Source of the DNA: a virus
DNA: 61,705 nt
IMG/VR virus record: IMGVR_UViG_3300032249_000557
Location: 1 to 61,705 of that record
Reading direction: 5' to 3' (one strand)
The notes under the pieces were generated by a model that saw only the letters and a program-made list of their open reading frames with translations, searched no databases and was not told the DNA's origin. The position numbers and the translations under genes are program-made. Shown here one piece after another: positions 1 through 7,844 of the stretch (position 1 is its first letter; every line of letters begins with the position of its first letter).

Positions 1-996
1 ACCGTCAAGATCTAAATCCTCGCCCCCAACGTCAGCAGGAAGCAGCTCAAGAGAGTCTGTGTCATTCTCTGCCACGGGAGATACTGGAGTAGGATCACCA
101 TAAGCTTTATTGAAAATACCACCACCGTAAACATACTTATTCTTAATGTCTTCTGTGCTATTGGTATATGTATTAAGGTTCAGAGACTTCATCTGATTAG
201 CAATAGTAGCGGCAACATTAACTGATACCGGAACGCCCGTAACATCAGATTTCTTGTAAGCCTTAGCGTATTCCTTGAACCACTCGTCGCTAGTCTTATT
301 TGCAACAAGATTAACAACAGCAGAAACACCATCAAGGGCGTGTTTAAGATATTCAATATTTATCGCATTACCAGTTGATCCTGACAAAATACTGGTAAAG
401 TAAGATTGCTTACCCTCCCAGCCTTTTCTCCACCAAGTATAAGGGATTCTATAAATCTGATTAATCTTGATAGCTCGGGCATCACCACCAAAATAGTTTA
501 CCAGTTTCTTTTGAATACCATTCCAATAAGTCTTATGAGGACTATTGGCATTATGATCCAAAATCCAGTAACACTGATAACCATTACGAGTATCAACAAC
601 CCAGCTTGGCTTTACTGGAAAGTTATTGATCTGATTCAGGAATTCCTTTTTCTTCTGCATGACGATACTGGGCTTAAAATAACGACCCTGATCATCTCGC
701 CCAGCATCCATATCAACAAAACAAGCACGAATTCTACTAATAGCATACTGCTTACGTCCACCATTAACATAGAAGTAAGCATCAGCACCCTGACTATCAT
801 TGGCAATGGCAACAGTAGTAAGATGATCTGTGTGATTCATACTGCTAATCTTCTTACGAGGATCACCATTGTAGCAGAAAATCTGCTGACCACCAAAAGA
901 ATCAAAAAACTTATTTCGCAAAGTAATCTGATCTCTTGTTCCAATAGCACTATGAGTCTTATCGAACGGATTAAAAGCCAAAGTATCGCTAAACAT
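1..996 (-). CDS. RepB-like archaeo-eukaryotic primase (partial, C-terminus beyond window)
   Basis: The frame stays open from ATG at 996 to the left edge (332 codons, no stop), so the C-terminus is missing. The protein has FVDMDAG near residue 93, the hDhD metal-binding motif of AEP primases, and a downstream PSWVVDTRNGYQCYW segment typical of RepB/primpol primases (PS.VV.T.nG.H.YW), here with Gln where His is usual. It should synthesise primers for phage DNA replication. An AAAGGAAAAC ribosome binding site precedes the ATG. The family is fairly clear; the exact subfamily, and whether a helicase domain follows beyond the edge, cannot be seen. Confidence 0.75.
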   Translation of the reverse strand, partial: MFSDTLAFNPFDKTHSAIGTRDQITLRNKFFDSFGGQQIFCYNGDPRKKISSMNHTDHLTTVAIANDSQGADAYFYVNGGRKQYAISRIRACFVDMDAGRDDQGRYFKPSIVMQKKKEFLNQINNFPVKPSWVVDTRNGYQCYWILDHNANSPHKTYWNGIQKKLVNYFGGDARAIKINQIYRIPYTWWRKGWEGKQSYFTSILSGSTGNAINIEYLKHALDGVSAVVNLVANKTSDEWFKEYAKAYKKSDVTGVPVSVNVAATIANQMKSLNLNTYTNSTEDIKNKYVYGGGIFNKAYGDPTPVSPVAENDTDSLELLPADVGGEDLDLDG

Positions 997-1074
997 TTGT
1001 TTTCCTTTTTCCACTTCCCACCTACAATTTTGATATTGGGACAGTAAACACTACCGTCAAAAGCAATATCCTAA

Positions 1075-1156
1075 AAGATGGTAACGGAATCGAACCGTTA
1101 TTGCACGATAGCAGAAACTATATAGGTGCTATCTTACAAGTTACCAAACACCACCT
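1075..1156 (-). tRNA. tRNA-like element with abnormal anticodon arm
   Basis: A 7-bp acceptor-like stem (AGGTGGT with ACCATCT, one G-U) and a perfect T arm (AACGG-TTCGATT-CCGTT) are present. The middle folds as a 7-bp stem GATAGCA/TGCTATC with a 13-nt loop instead of a normal anticodon arm. No anticodon can be assigned. It lies between the rIIB-like gene and the primase gene. It may be a degenerate tRNA or a tRNA-shaped leader or processing element. Confidence 0.4.
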
Positions 1157-1169
1157 TGACTATCAAGAA

Positions 1170-2039
1170 TCAATACTGGTCATCCTCATCGTCATAATCC
1201 TCATCCTCATCTTCGTCCTCATCTTCTTCGTCAAACTGATCCCAATAGCTTTCATCATAGTCATTTAGATAATCGTCGTCATCATCCTCGTAATCGTCCT
1301 GACTAAAATCAGCCTTATAAAGAGGCTTGAGCAATTCGCCCTCATACTCACCAACTACTTCGTAGCGACAAGTGCGGAGCTTTTCATAGTTACAATCACT
1401 AGGAACACTTACAACATCCTTGGGATTAATCTTGACGATCACAATGCGGTCGCCAGCCTCAAGACTACCATAGCCAGCAACATAATTCAATGCTCCAGCA
1501 TGAAGTCCATTAGAACAACCACGACCACGATCATCATCTACCTTTGCTCGTTGCATTTGGCAGACCTGACCGACCCTGTTATCAAAAACTCCCTTATACT
1601 TATCCTTAAAGTCTGAACGAACAGCCTTATAAGCGAGGAAGAAACCATCCTCAGTGATAGGCAGATGCTCATGCTCCAAGAAATCATACAGTTCCTTCTG
1701 ACTCTGCATACTTGGATTTTCCATGAGATTATTCAGGAAATTAACAAGGGGCTGAAACGGCAATCCCTTGCTCATAAACTCCAGAATACGCTTACTAATA
1801 CTACCATGAACTTCCTCACCCTCATAAAGAACCTGTCCATTCTTGATCTCAACAAGACCATCGCTGAAAGCAGCAACAGCCTTTTGAACATCAACAACTT
1901 CCAGTAGTTCCTCTGCCGTAGCAGTAGGAAGTCTTTCCAGAATCAACTTATAGTTGATATGATCCGGCAACACCTGATAACTCTGATTATTAAGAACCAG
2001 CGTCAAATTACCATCCACAAACATAAATGGAACAGCCAT
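1170..2039 (-). CDS. rIIB: rIIB-like protein
   Basis: 289 aa. The central region has the rIIB signature: LPITEDGFFLAYKAVRSD near residue 126, then a GCSNGLHAG segment and KINPKDVVSVPSDCNYEK near 205. The last ~50 residues are an Asp/Glu run, an acidic tail. It lies directly downstream of the rIIA-like gene, as in T4, where rIIA/rIIB act at the membrane in lysis inhibition and exclusion of superinfecting phage. It has its own promoter at 2086-2113, so it can be expressed separately from rIIA. The biochemical role of rII proteins is not firmly known. Confidence 0.85.
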   Translation of the reverse strand: MAVPFMFVDGNLTLVLNNQSYQVLPDHINYKLILERLPTATAEELLEVVDVQKAVAAFSDGLVEIKNGQVLYEGEEVHGSISKRILEFMSKGLPFQPLVNFLNNLMENPSMQSQKELYDFLEHEHLPITEDGFFLAYKAVRSDFKDKYKGVFDNRVGQVCQMQRAKVDDDRGRGCSNGLHAGALNYVAGYGSLEAGDRIVIVKINPKDVVSVPSDCNYEKLRTCRYEVVGEYEGELLKPLYKADFSQDDYEDDDDDYLNDYDESYWDQFDEEDEDEDEDEDYDDEDDQY

Positions 2040-2085
2040 AATCCAAACTCCTAATACTTTTAGTTACGATACCTGTGATACTGTC

Positions 2086-2113
2086 ATTTTACACTAATCG
2101 GCAAGCTTGTCAA
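2086..2113 (-). promoter_or_regulatory. sigma70-type promoter of rIIB-like gene
   Basis: TTGACA, 16-nt spacer containing GCCGAT, then TAAAAT; 47 bp upstream of the rIIB-like ATG. Confidence 0.7.
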
Positions 2114-2134
2114 GGGGTCTTGAGAAATTTCTGA

Positions 2135-4810
2135 CTACTTGATCAAACTACTCAACTGAATCTTAAATAGGTCAATATTTTCCTGGCTCATCTGCTCAAT
2201 CCAATCCCTGCTCTGTTTTCCATAGTATGAGCGATCTTCGATGATAGGATTCTGATTAGACTTAAGATCTACCAGATTGCCTGACACTTGATGATTTCCC
2301 ATAATAACCTTGAGCATAGGGTTCTTGTCTACCTCTGTCTTAATCTTTTCTCTAATCTCAGAGATTTTCCACCTCTTCAAATCTTCCTCAGAAGTTCCAC
2401 GGATAATCTTCAGATAAGCCTCTGCATTATTGTTACCAGAATACAAATAATTAACAATCATGTTTGTCAAAGTATTGTAAGCCAAATTAGCATTACGAAT
2501 TTCCTTGCCATCCACATTATCAATCCCAACCTCTTTCATAAGCTTAGAGATATGGGAAAGATATTCTGTTTGACTGAATCGCGGAATATTAAAAGGAGCG
2601 ACATGAACAGTGTAAGCAAAGAACTCTGTGAGCATGGTCTTGTTCAAACAGTCCACAAGGCTCTTGTTGTTAATAAACTTGTCATAATCCAGACCAAAGA
2701 TATTCAGAATATGAAACATAAACTGCTTATCTGTTGTTCCGTGCTGATAATATCTATACCCACCAGCAATCTTTTCTTCTGTAGCATAATCTTTCTTGCA
2801 ATATTCAACAAGCTTGTTAATAGAAGCAAGATTCTTAAAGTGTTTTTGTGCCACAACTTTGAGTTGACGCTTCAAAAAGTCATTAAAGTTAACAAGATTA
2901 TAGTTCTCTTTCTCAAGCTTTTTAAGAAAAGCTGTTTTGATAGCATAAATCTTACTATTACCAATCAAATCCTTGACTATGCTCTTAAGAGTATCTTCTT
3001 GGAGAGTTCTAGCAATGCTACTGATCTCTGGACAACCAGACTCAGGTTCAGTTCCATATCTCAACATGGGAACATAAACAATCTCATCTTGTTCCAGAAA
3101 ATTCTCTAGCTGTTCTTCTGACAGAATTCTCAGATATGTGGCATCATTATAAGGATTTGTAATCTGCTTACTATCCTTATCATAGCCGTGGATAAAGAAT
3201 ACATCTTGATCACTAACACTACCATTAGAATTTCTGTTATAAGACTTTCTTGGGCCAGAACTTTGCGTCAGATGCTTGTAGTCTGAAACCTTGAGCAGAT
3301 TTTCAGCCCCAACATCTTCTACCAGTTGATCAAAACCTGTATTGCTTTTTGTATGATCCTTAGTATCGATCATCAGATAAGCAAAGCAATCATTAGCATT
3401 GCAATATCTTGTGAGAATCTTCTTGGCACTTTCTTCACTCGCAACATCGCACACAAAGAAAGCCATTGTTCCCTTCTTTTTCTGGTTATTCCAATAATAG
3501 GAGCCTTTACCAGTAAGAGTTTCATGATGGATTCTGTTTGTCAGAGCAACTTGGCGACGAGAACGATAGCCAGCAGTCTTATAATTAAAAACGTACAGAC
3601 TCTTACCAGCCGGAATTTTATATTCCAGATCGTTGCCAGAGTTGATGGGATGATCTTTACCCTTGGGATCAGTCCAAGTTGCACCAACACCCCAGCCTCC
3701 AGCCAATTCATTCATAGTATAGTATGAAGTAATTGCTTCTACCTTATTCTTGGATGCTTGAATTTTCTTGGAGAATTCTTCCTTCATCTCCATGTAAATT
3801 TCTTGGGTCTTTTTACGCAGAGTCTTGATAACGTCCTTAGTATACTGCAAACCTTCGCGGGAAACATCCATTTCCAGTTGTCCGATACCAAAATCAAGCT
3901 CAAGATACAGACCGGAGTTAAGAATCTCTCCGACAAAGCTCTTCCAAGAATCAATATCTGCTTTCTGGAAAGCTCTATTCCACTTCTGGATATGATCAGG
4001 CATTTCATCCTTCTCTTGACCAACAATCTGTGTGGTCTGAACAGGATAGGCAATGTTGCCCATGATAGCTACGATACCACTATCGATGTGATGATAACCA
4101 TTAGGATAATAATTATTGTCATTATTGAGGCGACAAACCCTCCAACCTTCACCACTAATAACGATATTAGTGCTACTATACTTATGATCTTGCAGATTAT
4201 TCCCGATACCACCCTCAAGGATCGGTTTCATGCGGAAATAATGAAAGATTCTCTTAGACTTATCCGTAAACTCTTGAAAGTCATGCTGCTTAACAGCAAA
4301 GCTAATCTCAAGACCATTAGGCTCAGACGTATCTGAAGTATTAAAAAGATTCAGAGTAGGAACACCACTCTCATCAATCGCTGCAATATAGGTATATTTC
4401 TTACCGTTATAGTAAGATGTTGTGGTAAAGCTCTTGGTATATGCGAACGGACTCTTAGACCCTAGACCAAGACAACCAACAAAATCATTGCTATCATTCT
4501 TATTGGACGCTCCGTAGGTTGTATACAAGTCCTCCATATCTGTCTGACTAAGACCAGTGCCATAATCTCTGACTACGAAAGTAGGATTGGCAGCGGTGGG
4601 CAAAGTCACCTTAAAGGGATTTTTATTCCCGGCAGAGATATGACTATCATAAGCATTAGTAGAAAGCTCACGAATCGCAGCCATAACCTTATCAGAATAA
4701 AGAGAGTCTGAAAGGATTTTAAACATTTTGCTCGTCTGAGCAATATTAAACTGATTCCTGCTTGCAACTCCAACGCTGTGAGTCTCAATCGTCCTGTCTG
4801 CCAACTTCAT
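2135..4810 (-). CDS. rIIA: rIIA-like protein (GHKL ATPase N-terminus)
   Basis: 891 aa. The N-terminal ~200 residues form a GHKL (Hsp90/histidine-kinase/MutL-type) ATPase: an N-box-like helix AAIRELSTNAYDSH near residue 45, the G1 box VRDYGTGLS near 77, and the glycine-rich lid GCLGLGSKSPFAYTKSF near 112. This is the arrangement of rIIA proteins of T4-like phages, though the family is usually somewhat shorter. The rest is unassigned helical sequence. Its partner rIIB lies immediately downstream and a strong promoter (4851-4879) upstream. Long plus-strand ORFs within it are antisense shadows. Confidence 0.85.
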   Translation of the reverse strand: MKLADRTIETHSVGVASRNQFNIAQTSKMFKILSDSLYSDKVMAAIRELSTNAYDSHISAGNKNPFKVTLPTAANPTFVVRDYGTGLSQTDMEDLYTTYGASNKNDSNDFVGCLGLGSKSPFAYTKSFTTTSYYNGKKYTYIAAIDESGVPTLNLFNTSDTSEPNGLEISFAVKQHDFQEFTDKSKRIFHYFRMKPILEGGIGNNLQDHKYSSTNIVISGEGWRVCRLNNDNNYYPNGYHHIDSGIVAIMGNIAYPVQTTQIVGQEKDEMPDHIQKWNRAFQKADIDSWKSFVGEILNSGLYLELDFGIGQLEMDVSREGLQYTKDVIKTLRKKTQEIYMEMKEEFSKKIQASKNKVEAITSYYTMNELAGGWGVGATWTDPKGKDHPINSGNDLEYKIPAGKSLYVFNYKTAGYRSRRQVALTNRIHHETLTGKGSYYWNNQKKKGTMAFFVCDVASEESAKKILTRYCNANDCFAYLMIDTKDHTKSNTGFDQLVEDVGAENLLKVSDYKHLTQSSGPRKSYNRNSNGSVSDQDVFFIHGYDKDSKQITNPYNDATYLRILSEEQLENFLEQDEIVYVPMLRYGTEPESGCPEISSIARTLQEDTLKSIVKDLIGNSKIYAIKTAFLKKLEKENYNLVNFNDFLKRQLKVVAQKHFKNLASINKLVEYCKKDYATEEKIAGGYRYYQHGTTDKQFMFHILNIFGLDYDKFINNKSLVDCLNKTMLTEFFAYTVHVAPFNIPRFSQTEYLSHISKLMKEVGIDNVDGKEIRNANLAYNTLTNMIVNYLYSGNNNAEAYLKIIRGTSEEDLKRWKISEIREKIKTEVDKNPMLKVIMGNHQVSGNLVDLKSNQNPIIEDRSYYGKQSRDWIEQMSQENIDLFKIQLSSLIK

Positions 4811-4850
4811 CGGTATTCTCCAAAAGTGTTATCGTTCCTGTGATAGCTCA

Positions 4851-4879
4851 AGTATACCATCGGCAAACCGTGTTGTCAA
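4851..4879 (-). promoter_or_regulatory. sigma70-type promoter of rIIA-like gene
   Basis: TTGACA, 17-nt spacer with GCCGATGG, TATACT; ATG of the rIIA-like gene 41 bp downstream. Confidence 0.8.
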
Positions 4880-4919
4880 GCATCAGTTTTCTTTTTTTGG
4901 CTAGAGACCACAAAAATTA

Positions 4920-5231
4920 TCAATATTCATCATCTTCATCATCTGGTTCATAATCTTCTTTTTGGTCATAAGGAGTCCAATCTTCATTTTCTTCTTCGTC
5001 ATCAATGTCTGAATCGTCCATATCATCCATATCAGAAATTAAAATAGTGAAAGTATTTAGAATATCTATTGCTTGATCAATTTTATTTTCCAAAAGCTTG
5101 ATCTTGTTTTCAAGATTTTTAATTCCTTTTTTTACTTCAACAATGTCTTTAGTCAAATGATTATCCATATCATGAATCTCTTTATTACTTTTCATAACTT
5201 CTTTAATTACATCATCAATATTTTTAGACAT
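4920..5231 (-). CDS. small coiled-coil protein with acidic tail
   Basis: 103 aa, unrecognised. Residues ~15-60 form a heptad-rich coiled coil (IVEVKK-type repeats, KNLENKIKLLENK); residues 68-103 are dominated by Asp/Glu (DMDDMDDSDIDDEEENED). It is the last gene of a run of minus-strand genes starting near 7320. A soluble oligomeric protein is likely; no function is assigned. Confidence 0.7.
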   Translation of the reverse strand: MSKNIDDVIKEVMKSNKEIHDMDNHLTKDIVEVKKGIKNLENKIKLLENKIDQAIDILNTFTILISDMDDMDDSDIDDEEENEDWTPYDQKEDYEPDDEDDEY

Positions 5232-5241
5232 TTTGGCCTCT

Positions 5242-5571
5242 TTATTTTAGGCGTTTGTATTCTTTGATATCACCATTTTCTACTATCTTTTTATCTTCGT
5301 ATGGTTCAGCCGCTCGACGATAATATTCTTGCTTAATATTCTCTAATACACCAGTAATCATAGCTATTTTAGAGTATGAAACGTCTCCCATAATACCACC
5401 TAATATGCGAGAAAAACAATAATTGATTTTACCCAAAAGCATCATTGTTTGATTATCGGTCAAGTTTTGTTCTTGGCAAATTTCTCCCTCTAAAGAGCAT
5501 TTAAAAAGAAAAACCAGACTATCTATATGACTATCTAGCATTTTCCTGTCTTGTTCTTTAATATATGGCAT
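5242..5571 (-). CDS. hypothetical protein
   Basis: 109 aa from ATG at 5571 (MPYIKEQ); AAGGAATTTAAA places the ribosome binding site just upstream, so the upstream in-frame GTG is not preferred. Helical, mixed charge, no motif recognised. Overlaps the end of the preceding reading frame by a few bases only if the longer start is used. Confidence 0.65.
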   Translation of the reverse strand: MPYIKEQDRKMLDSHIDSLVFLFKCSLEGEICQEQNLTDNQTMMLLGKINYCFSRILGGIMGDVSYSKIAMITGVLENIKQEYYRRAAEPYEDKKIVENGDIKEYKRLK

Positions 5572-5572
5572 T

Positions 5573-5857
5573 TTAAATTCCTTCACACTTACATTGATAT
5601 TTTAAGCAATATGAACATTTTGGGCCAGGATCAGAGTTTCCAAAATAATTAGAATGTCCTTCCCAAGTTTCTTTACCAGTATCAATACATACCAATTTCT
5701 TTTTACCTTCTACTCTAATATAACCGATATTTTCCCAATGACAATCCCAAAATTTAAGTTTGGTTTTTAAGTAAATTGCATCGACTAATTTTTGTATTCT
5801 ATTTAATGGTATTGAATTTTTATCTAGCGTTTTTGCTATCTCTGTGATATATCCCAA
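5573..5857 (-). CDS. C-terminal half of split kinase-like protein
   Basis: Aligns by eye with the C-terminal half of the protein at 52801-53373: WDCHWENIGYI then KLVCIDTGKETW here, versus NDSHKGNFGYI then VVIDLGVESF there, plus a shared cysteine-rich end (CSYCLKYQCKC here, CNCAHC there). The D/W-x-H-x-x-N-x-G and hhIDxG pattern resembles the catalytic and metal-binding loops of kinase-fold phosphotransferases. The N-terminal half is in the next frame (5836-6096); a single -1 shift near 5855 (Pro-Trp junction) would join them. Its own ATG (GYITEIA) lies inside the overlap, so independent translation is also possible. Confidence 0.6.
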   Translation of the reverse strand: MGYITEIAKTLDKNSIPLNRIQKLVDAIYLKTKLKFWDCHWENIGYIRVEGKKKLVCIDTGKETWEGHSNYFGNSDPGPKCSYCLKYQCKCEGI

Positions 5858-6096
5858 CCACTCCTTTGACCAGGGAATAATACGTCATACTTCATTTTGC
5901 ATAGTGTAGAGTATACTTTTGGTGCAAGATTATGTTTGCTTAATTTGATTTGAATTTTCCTGGCATATTCAGCCCTAGATTTAGAGATAAATTCCTTAAA
6001 TGCCAAGTTCTTATTATCTAGGATACAATAAAATGTACAATATCCTCCTTGGTCACTATATGAGTATAGATCAATCTTATATTTAGAATTTATCAT
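5836..6096 (-). CDS. N-terminal half of split kinase-like protein
   Basis: 86 aa. LAFKEFISKSRAEYARKIQ and LAPKVY match the N-terminal lobe of the 52801-53373 protein (GFKEFENEQEAKFAHRVQ, LAPMVY). The last ~10 residues (GQRSGWDISQR) have no counterpart and arise after the reading frame leaves the conserved one. Either a natural frameshift mutation, programmed -1 frameshifting, or an assembly error has split the gene. Confidence 0.6.
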   Translation of the reverse strand: MINSKYKIDLYSYSDQGGYCTFYCILDNKNLAFKEFISKSRAEYARKIQIKLSKHNLAPKVYSTLCKMKYDVLFPGQRSGWDISQR

Positions 6097-6097
6097 A

Positions 6098-6415
6098 TCA
6101 ATAAGAGATAATGTCTGGAACTTCGCCAGTAAGATTATAGAGAAATTCTTTGGCCTTATCTAGAGTATAAAATTCACCAAGAAAAATAGACTTGTATTCA
6201 GTGTCGTGAGAGTATCTTTCTCCATAGATTTGATAATAAGGATCATCCAAACCTTCTTCTTCTGAATCTAGAAAGTGTTCAGCGCTCCTAATCTCATCTA
6301 TATAAGACCCACCCTCATAGTCGTTGAATTCTCGCACAGTAACCAACAAGAAATATTCTATAGGAGATTTAGGATTATTATTCTTAACCCTACCATTACA
6401 CAAACTATTGCTCAT
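6098..6415 (-). CDS. hypothetical protein
   Basis: 105 aa from ATG at 6415 (MSNSLCN), preceded by a GGAAAAATA ribosome binding site. It contains a predicted beta/alpha pattern with YFLLVTVREF and a C-terminal YTLDKAKEFLYNLTGE helix, the kind of strand-helix layout seen in small phage proteins that read a data-like string of acidic residues in the middle (EEEGLDDPYYQ). Function unknown. Confidence 0.65.
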   Translation of the reverse strand: MSNSLCNGRVKNNNPKSPIEYFLLVTVREFNDYEGGSYIDEIRSAEHFLDSEEEGLDDPYYQIYGERYSHDTEYKSIFLGEFYTLDKAKEFLYNLTGEVPDIISY

Positions 6416-6426
6416 TATTTTTCCTA

Positions 6427-6657
6427 TCAAGACTCAAGGGAATTTTTTAATTCTTGCATCTGTTGAGATATTTTTAGATACTCATTAGTTTGTTGAACAG
6501 CAAATTCATTAGCTCTATAAACTTCTGCAGCCCATTCTTTATTCCTATCTCTTAGTTTTTTGAGTTCGTCTTTGGCATTTTGAACAAAGAAAAGATCAGC
6601 ACCAGCACTCCATGCAAAATCAATAATCGCTTCAAGAGGATCAGAATTTTTATTCAT
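6427..6657 (-). CDS. hypothetical helical protein
   Basis: 76 aa, rich in Gln/Glu/Asn and predicted entirely helical (ISQQMQELKNSLES at the C-terminus looks like a short coiled coil). Ribosome binding site GGATG upstream. Unrecognised. Confidence 0.65.
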   Translation of the reverse strand: MNKNSDPLEAIIDFAWSAGADLFFVQNAKDELKKLRDRNKEWAAEVYRANEFAVQQTNEYLKISQQMQELKNSLES

Positions 6658-6659
6658 AT

Positions 6660-6890
6660 TTACATCCTACGATTTTTAAGTTGTTCTATTTCTCTTTCCA
6701 ACTTAGATACTCTTTCGTATATATCATAGTTAGCTAAACGAGGAAGGTCTTTTGCTGGAGTTTTGCCGTCTCCAATTCTGGTATCCCATAATTTAGCGAC
6801 ACAATCATACTCATATAAAAATAACTCACCAAGCTTGGGAATAAGATCACAATCTTTCTTGGCTTTTGGCAGACTAAAAGATCCATTCAT
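6660..6890 (-). CDS. small protein with IGDGKTP structural-protein motif
   Basis: 76 aa. Residues ~20-50 carry GELFLYEYDCVAKLWDTR followed by IGDGKTPAKDLP, a motif common in the N-terminal parts of phage tail-fibre and tropism-determinant proteins (kIGDG.TPw.dLP). The C-terminus is a coiled coil (VSKLEREIEQLKNRR). It is too short to be a fibre itself; it may be a detached attachment or trimerisation module. Confidence 0.65.
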   Translation of the reverse strand: MNGSFSLPKAKKDCDLIPKLGELFLYEYDCVAKLWDTRIGDGKTPAKDLPRLANYDIYERVSKLEREIEQLKNRRM

Positions 6891-7087
6891 TCTAATACAG
6901 TAATTTCTGCTCCTACGAATTCAGGTTTATAATATCCCGTCAAACTATCTTTTTGATAAATGTCATGCACGATAAATTTAATATCACAGTCTGGAGCTTC
7001 AACACCAACTTCTGTAAGATATCTCTCAATAGCTTCTCTAATATCGTCAGGAGTTAAAGTAATATGTTTTCTATCGTGAATTTTCAT
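6887..7087 (-). CDS. hypothetical protein, paralogue of 39989-40195 product
   Basis: 66 aa. The pattern MKIHDRKHITLTPDDIREAI, D-x-K/N-F-x-V, then a G-A/V-x-I-x-V end is shared with the 68-aa protein at 39989-40195 (MEIQNKKEITLSVKDVQDIL ... VKIVVT). Overlaps the next gene by 4 bp. Function unknown; the duplication shows it is a real, maintained family. Confidence 0.7.
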   Translation of the reverse strand: MKIHDRKHITLTPDDIREAIERYLTEVGVEAPDCDIKFIVHDIYQKDSLTGYYKPEFVGAEITVLE

Positions 7088-7089
7088 AA

Positions 7090-7320
7090 TTAAAAGTCAT
7101 CCCCCATTCGATATTCATCAAACTTTTCTTGACATTCTTCATTAGCGTCATAATATCCAGTATCATAACCTTGTTCATGGCCCATAGCATACGCTGCCAT
7201 CAACCACTTGATTATATCGTCAGTTTCTCCTTTTGCAACACAATTTCTTATGTCACTTATAGCTCTTTCGTGCCTAACGCTATATCCTTCAGTTTCGTTT
7301 ATCCAGTGGTCAAATGTCAT
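7090..7320 (-). CDS. hypothetical protein
   Basis: 76 aa, acidic, with Tyr-rich GHEQGYDTGYYDANEECQEKF near the C-terminus. First gene after the promoter at 7358-7386 and hence the head of the operon that runs to 4920. Confidence 0.7.
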   Translation of the reverse strand: MTFDHWINETEGYSVRHERAISDIRNCVAKGETDDIIKWLMAAYAMGHEQGYDTGYYDANEECQEKFDEYRMGDDF

Positions 7321-7357
7321 AAGATTTTATATCCTGCAAACGCTTTGGTGTACTACT

Positions 7358-7386
7358 ATTATAGCCTATACCTATTAAGGAGTCAA
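7358..7386 (-). promoter_or_regulatory. sigma70-type promoter for 7320-4920 operon
   Basis: TTGACT, 17 nt, TATAAT. Back-to-back with the start of the plus-strand HNH gene at 7389. Confidence 0.75.
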
Positions 7387-7388
7387 CT

Positions 7389-7844
7389 ATGGAAAGACAT
7401 AAATATTCGGTCGATGATTTAAAAAATGCTATTAAAGATTCTCGTTCAATTAGGCAAGTATTGGATAAACTTGGTATTGTTCCGGCGGGAGGTAATTATC
7501 AAACAGTTAAAAGAAAAATAGCTAAATATAGTATTGATATTTCTCATTTCGGTGGTCAGTCTTGGAATAAAGGAAAAATTACTGGCCCTAAAAAACCTGT
7601 CCATTTTTATCTCACTAAGAATTCTGTTGTTCAGAGTTTTAGACTAAAGAAAAGATTATTATCTGAGAATGTTTTTGAACACAAGTGTTCTAAATGCAAA
7701 CAAACCAAATGGCTAAATCACTCGATACCTCTAGAACTCCATCATATTGACGGGGATCATTATAATAATGAGTTAACTAACCTAATTTTACTTTGCCCAA
7801 ACTGTCATGCTTTAACTGATAATTATCGTGGGAAAAATAAGTAG
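7389..7844 (+). CDS. HNH homing endonuclease
   Basis: 151 aa, plus strand against the local direction. The N-terminal ~55 residues hold a helix-turn-helix-like DNA-binding region (SIRQVLDKLGIVPAGG). The C-terminal HNH has CSKCKQ (zinc pair), LELHHIDGDHYNNEL (catalytic His-His and Asp-Gly-Asp) and LCPNCHALTDNY (second zinc pair). Ribosome binding site AAGGAG 5 bp before ATG. The last codon and stop overlap the 3' end of the intron-containing tRNA-Leu gene on the other strand, so the endonuclease sits right at the tRNA; it may be the mobility partner of that intron. Confidence 0.9.
   Translation: MERHKYSVDDLKNAIKDSRSIRQVLDKLGIVPAGGNYQTVKRKIAKYSIDISHFGGQSWNKGKITGPKKPVHFYLTKNSVVQSFRLKKRLLSENVFEHKCSKCKQTKWLNHSIPLELHHIDGDHYNNELTNLILLCPNCHALTDNYRGKNK

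Noticed and set aside
406-1047. Plus-strand ORF of 213 aa
   Set aside because: Antisense to a clear AEP primase frame; low-complexity Ile/Ser/Thr composition and no ribosome binding site.
2288-4336. Several plus-strand ORFs of 133-273 aa
   Set aside because: All are shadows of the rIIA-like gene, with Ile/Leu/Ser-rich antisense composition.
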